Assembly (NCBI GenBank): GCA_002316595.1
Contig: DCDV01000028.1
Span: forward strand, 54,565-62,175
Origin: Mageeibacillus sp. UBA1046
GTDB lineage: Bacteria > Bacillota > Clostridia > Saccharofermentanales > DTU023
Direction of reading: 5' to 3'
Length of the DNA: 7,611 bases
Numbering within the stretch: the first letter of the stretch is position 1; each line of letters begins with the position of its first letter. This document shows positions 5,447-7,611 of the stretch, piece after piece. The notes beneath the pieces were generated by a model. The model was not told the origin of the DNA. It ran no database searches and saw only the letters and a list, made by a program, of their open reading frames with translations. The translations under genes were made by a program, and so were the position numbers.

Positions 5447-6325
5447 AGCTCTAAGCTCTAAATAGCGCTCATATCTTCCCGGAGGCATTGTCTCTTCTGA
5501 TACTGCACAGCCAAGATCACCTGCATGCCTGCAGCTGGCGAAACGGCACAAATGCTTGACCTTGCGGATTTCAGCATAGCCATTGGCCAGATCTTCCACT
5601 GTAATGCCGGCTTCTGCCAGATTAACCTGACTGAATCCCGGGGTGTCGGCGAGATAGCCTCCATCTTCGACGGGGAACAGTTCTGTATGTCGGGTGGTAT
5701 GTTTTCCCCGTCCTATCTTGTCGGACAGGTCGCCAATTTCCATCAGTTTGGCGGCAAACAGGCGATTAAGCAATGTAGATTTACCTGTCCCTGATTGACC
5801 GGCAAAGGAGACCATTTTCCCCCTGATCAGATCCTTCAGCTGATCCAGCTCAACTTCGCTTATATTAAAACCGGTTTCAAGTATCCTGATGCCCGCCTCG
5901 GCATATTCTTCTTTGATGTGATCGATTTCTGCCGGCTCGTCAAGCTCGTCCATTTTGTTGATCAGCAAAACTACTTCGATATTGTGAGTGTGCGACATGA
6001 CGATCAGCCGATCAACCATTCTGAGATCAGGCCGGGGATGAGTGGCGGAAATTGTTATCAGAACCATATCCAGATTAGCTACGCCGGGTCTGGCAAGAAA
6101 GCTCTTGCGCGGCAGGAGCTCTTCTATGACATAGGGGATATCCGGATCATCACTTGGATCATAGAATGCCTTGTCACCCGGCAGCGGCCGGACATTCTCC
6201 AGACGCAAAATGCCGCGGAGCATAGCCAGACCTTGAAAATTGTCCTGATGGCTGTGCAGCAGATAATGACCGCCGACACCGCGCAGCAAAACGGCTCTGG
6301 GTTTACCGGGATCAACTGCTGGCAT
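5420..6325 (-). CDS. rsgA: Ribosome small subunit-dependent GTPase (circularly permuted)
   Basis: RsgA (also called YjeQ or CpgA) is a GTPase that checks late maturation of the 30S subunit. The 301-residue product is normal in length: an N-terminal OB-fold (about 10-75), a circularly permuted GTPase domain with G4 NKMD (123-126) before G1 GQSGTGKST (176-184), G2 in RGKHTT (206-211) and G3 DTPG (227-230), and a C-terminal zinc finger with Cys260, Cys265, His267 and Cys273. The ATG at 6325 puts LLRGVGGHY where other RsgA proteins have it, and an in-frame TAA at 6340-6338 rules out a longer frame. This start has no visible ribosome binding site, unlike the out-of-frame ATG at 6359. It follows the PASTA kinase by 42 bases, an association well known in Bacillota. 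Confidence 0.95.
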   Translation of the reverse strand: MPAVDPGKPRAVLLRGVGGHYLLHSHQDNFQGLAMLRGILRLENVRPLPGDKAFYDPSDDPDIPYVIEELLPRKSFLARPGVANLDMVLITISATHPRPDLRMVDRLIVMSHTHNIEVVLLINKMDELDEPAEIDHIKEEYAEAGIRILETGFNISEVELDQLKDLIRGKMVSFAGQSGTGKSTLLNRLFAAKLMEIGDLSDKIGRGKHTTRHTELFPVEDGGYLADTPGFSQVNLAEAGITVEDLANGYAEIRKVKHLCRFASCRHAGDLGCAVSEETMPPGRYERYLELRAEIASAQEY

Positions 6326-6359
6326 AAATATTTTGTCTTAGCTTACTGTCCGCAGTCAT
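6312..6359 (-). CDS. Possible 15-codon leader ORF overlapping the rsgA start
   Basis: ATG 6359 opens a frame reading MTADSKLRQNIYASS and stops at TGA 6314-6312, past the rsgA ATG. TTGAGG (6370-6365), overlapping the kinase stop codon, lies 5-6 bases upstream, so this start has the signal that rsgA lacks. Ribosomes ending here could restart at the overlapping rsgA ATG. It may equally be the remnant of a longer rsgA N-terminus separated by a frameshift. The peptide has no recognisable similarity. Confidence 0.3.
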   Translation of the reverse strand: MTADSKLRQNIYASS

Positions 6360-6367
6360 CATAAACC

Positions 6368-7611
6368 TCAAGCAGTAGACGGATCCGTCTCTGGTATATC
6401 GCTTGACTGAGGAGTAGGGGTTGTCGGCGGATCTGTGGGCGTCGGGGTCGGGTTGAGGTAATTATTATAATCCTGCTGTGTCCCATACACCACATTTACT
6501 GTATCAGCCGTGAAGCTGTCGTCGGCGTTAATGCTCTGCTTGATAATATAAATCGTGTTCCATTGGTCTTCATTGCGAGGATCGAGCTTGTTAGCTGCCT
6601 CTGACCCTATGCTCGATGTATTGATGTGCTTGATCCCGACCCTGCTCAGCAATGTGTATGCTTCTGCCATATTTTTGCCAACCAGATTCGGCATGATCTG
6701 TACCGGCTGCGGTGTTGGTGTCGGGTTGAAATAATAAGTATAGTCTTCTCTCGTTCCCACCAGTACGGAGACCCGGCTGCCGCTTTCCGTAGTGGAATTA
6801 GCTGCGGGAGTTTGTGTTATTACTACCTTTTTTGAATCAGGTATGCTGCGGCCTCCGATTGTAGTCTGACCGCCCAAAACAAGATTTGACTCTTCCAGCA
6901 TCTGCACTGCCTGAGCCAGGCTCTGGTTTGTGATATCCGGCACTTGCACCGAGGCAGAGCCTGAACTGGATATGATTGTAATAGTAGAGCCCTTGGCCTG
7001 CAGTGTGTTTGCCTGAGGAATAGTGCCAATCACTGTATCTCTCTCTACAGTTTCGGAGAATTCCTGCCGGAAGACAACTTGAAAATCCTCCGCAGTTAAT
7101 ATCTCCTGAGCTGCCAATGTTGACAGCCCGGTTACATCCGGGACTGCTACGCTGTCCTGGCCTTGACTGACATACAGTTTCAGTATGGTGCTGGCGGGGT
7201 TAATTTTGACTGTGTTGTCTGACTCCGGATCCTGGCGAAAAATGACGCCGACATCAACGGTATCGTCCACCTCGCTGAAAACCTCGATTTCCAGACCTTG
7301 ATCCCGCAATTCTTCTAAATCCTCCAGCACGTCCTCGTAATACTCACCGACAAAATTAGCCAATACCAAATCAGTGGTCGGTTCTTCAACAGGATTATCA
7401 AATCTTTGTACTAACCAGATTACCAATACTGCAACTAAGACCAGAGCCACCGCCACAATGCCGAATACCAGGGCAGTGTCACGGTAACGGGAGGTTCTTC
7501 TCTTGTTGTAAGTTTGTTCAATTTCACGAAGTTTGTTGTAATTGGCTTGCTGTTTCTGTAAGCCGATGGCTGATGTAGAGCCATCCCAGCTTTTTGCTGA
7601 CTGAGGGATTA
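6368..7611 (-). CDS. PASTA-domain Ser/Thr protein kinase, C-terminal part (partial)
   Basis: This is the C-terminal part of a PrkC/Stk1-type kinase; the catalytic domain lies beyond the right edge. PASTA repeats of such kinases bind muropeptides or lipid II outside the cell and control growth, division and germination. The frame is open to 7611. It begins with a polar Gln/Asn-rich cytoplasmic linker, a basic NKRRTSRYRD (7507-7478), then one transmembrane helix (about 7477-7405). Four PASTA repeats follow (about 7369-7163, 7153-6959, 6949-6753, 6700-6482), and a Pro/Thr-rich tail ends at a TGA. A GTG at 7456 falls inside the helix and is not the start. Repeat 4 is long, and a GTxxDYxxYxNPTPTP linker occurs twice. 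The kinase assignment rests on this architecture and on the downstream rsgA-rpe-thiN; a penicillin-binding protein with PASTA repeats is less likely given the N-terminal linker. Confidence 0.88.
   Translation of the reverse strand, partial: IPQSAKSWDGSTSAIGLQKQQANYNKLREIEQTYNKRRTSRYRDTALVFGIVAVALVLVAVLVIWLVQRFDNPVEEPTTDLVLANFVGEYYEDVLEDLEELRDQGLEIEVFSEVDDTVDVGVIFRQDPESDNTVKINPASTILKLYVSQGQDSVAVPDVTGLSTLAAQEILTAEDFQVVFRQEFSETVERDTVIGTIPQANTLQAKGSTITIISSSGSASVQVPDITNQSLAQAVQMLEESNLVLGGQTTIGGRSIPDSKKVVITQTPAANSTTESGSRVSVLVGTREDYTYYFNPTPTPQPVQIMPNLVGKNMAEAYTLLSRVGIKHINTSSIGSEAANKLDPRNEDQWNTIYIIKQSINADDSFTADTVNVVYGTQQDYNNYLNPTPTPTDPPTTPTPQSSDIPETDPSTA
6437..6757 (-). repeat. Duplicated GTxxDYxxYxNPTPTP linker in the PASTA protein
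   Basis: The 16-residue motif at 6757-6710 (GTREDYTYYFNPTPTP) recurs at 6484-6437 (GTQQDYNNYLNPTPTP), with 11 of 16 residues the same. The first copy follows PASTA repeat 3 and the second follows repeat 4, so a PASTA-plus-linker unit was probably duplicated. The second copy runs into the Pro/Thr-rich tail. Confidence 0.7.

Noticed and set aside
5795..6364. 189-codon plus-strand ORF antisense to rsgA
   Set aside because: It is the mirror of a well-conserved gene with all GTPase motifs on the other strand. The plus-strand product has no recognisable domain.
6368..7456. PASTA protein starting at GTG 7456
   Set aside because: This codon is inside the transmembrane helix. The same frame continues to the window edge with a plausible cytoplasmic linker, so the gene is cut by the window.

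Overview
The window reads as ordinary chromosome from a bacterium of the Bacillota, most likely a clostridial lineage; I cannot name the genus. Three things point there: strong AGGAGG-type ribosome binding sites on several genes, a glycine decarboxylase P-protein that appears to be of the split type (gcvPA directly after gcvH), and the gene order PASTA kinase, rsgA, rpe, thiN, the order known from the Bacillus subtilis prkC region. There is no sign of phage, insertion sequence, CRISPR or tRNA/rRNA.

Layout from right to left. All genes but one are on the minus strand. At 7611-6368 lies the C-terminal part of a membrane Ser/Thr protein kinase: linker, transmembrane helix, four PASTA repeats and a Pro/Thr-rich tail, with the kinase domain beyond the window edge. 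It is followed by rsgA (ribosome assembly GTPase), a 192-base gap holding a copy of the rsgA 3' end, rpe (ribulose-phosphate 3-epimerase) and thiN (thiamine pyrophosphokinase). thiN converges on apt (adenine phosphoribosyltransferase), the only plus-strand gene. The 104 bases between them hold two tandem 41-base repeats that each fold into a hairpin. apt is divergent from a TVP38/DedA-type membrane protein gene, and the space between them holds a good apt -10 box and several palindromes. Downstream of the membrane protein, and separated from it by a 206-base highly structured leader, come gcvT, gcvH and the start of gcvPA, which is cut by the left edge.

The gcvT-gcvH-gcvPA set encodes the aminomethyltransferase, the lipoyl carrier protein and the N-terminal half of the PLP-dependent decarboxylase, which together cleave or make glycine. 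The kinase-rsgA-rpe-thiN set links cell-wall sensing and ribosome maturation with two metabolic enzymes.

The best candidate for something undescribed is the gcvT leader. It carries at least four local hairpins plus a 9-bp pairing that excludes two of them, an arrangement typical of RNA switches, yet it lacks the conserved core of the glycine riboswitch. Smaller points are covariant hairpin repeats between apt and thiN, a duplicated rsgA 3' end, an rsgA start codon without a ribosome binding site beside a well-placed out-of-frame start, and a duplicated linker motif in the PASTA protein.
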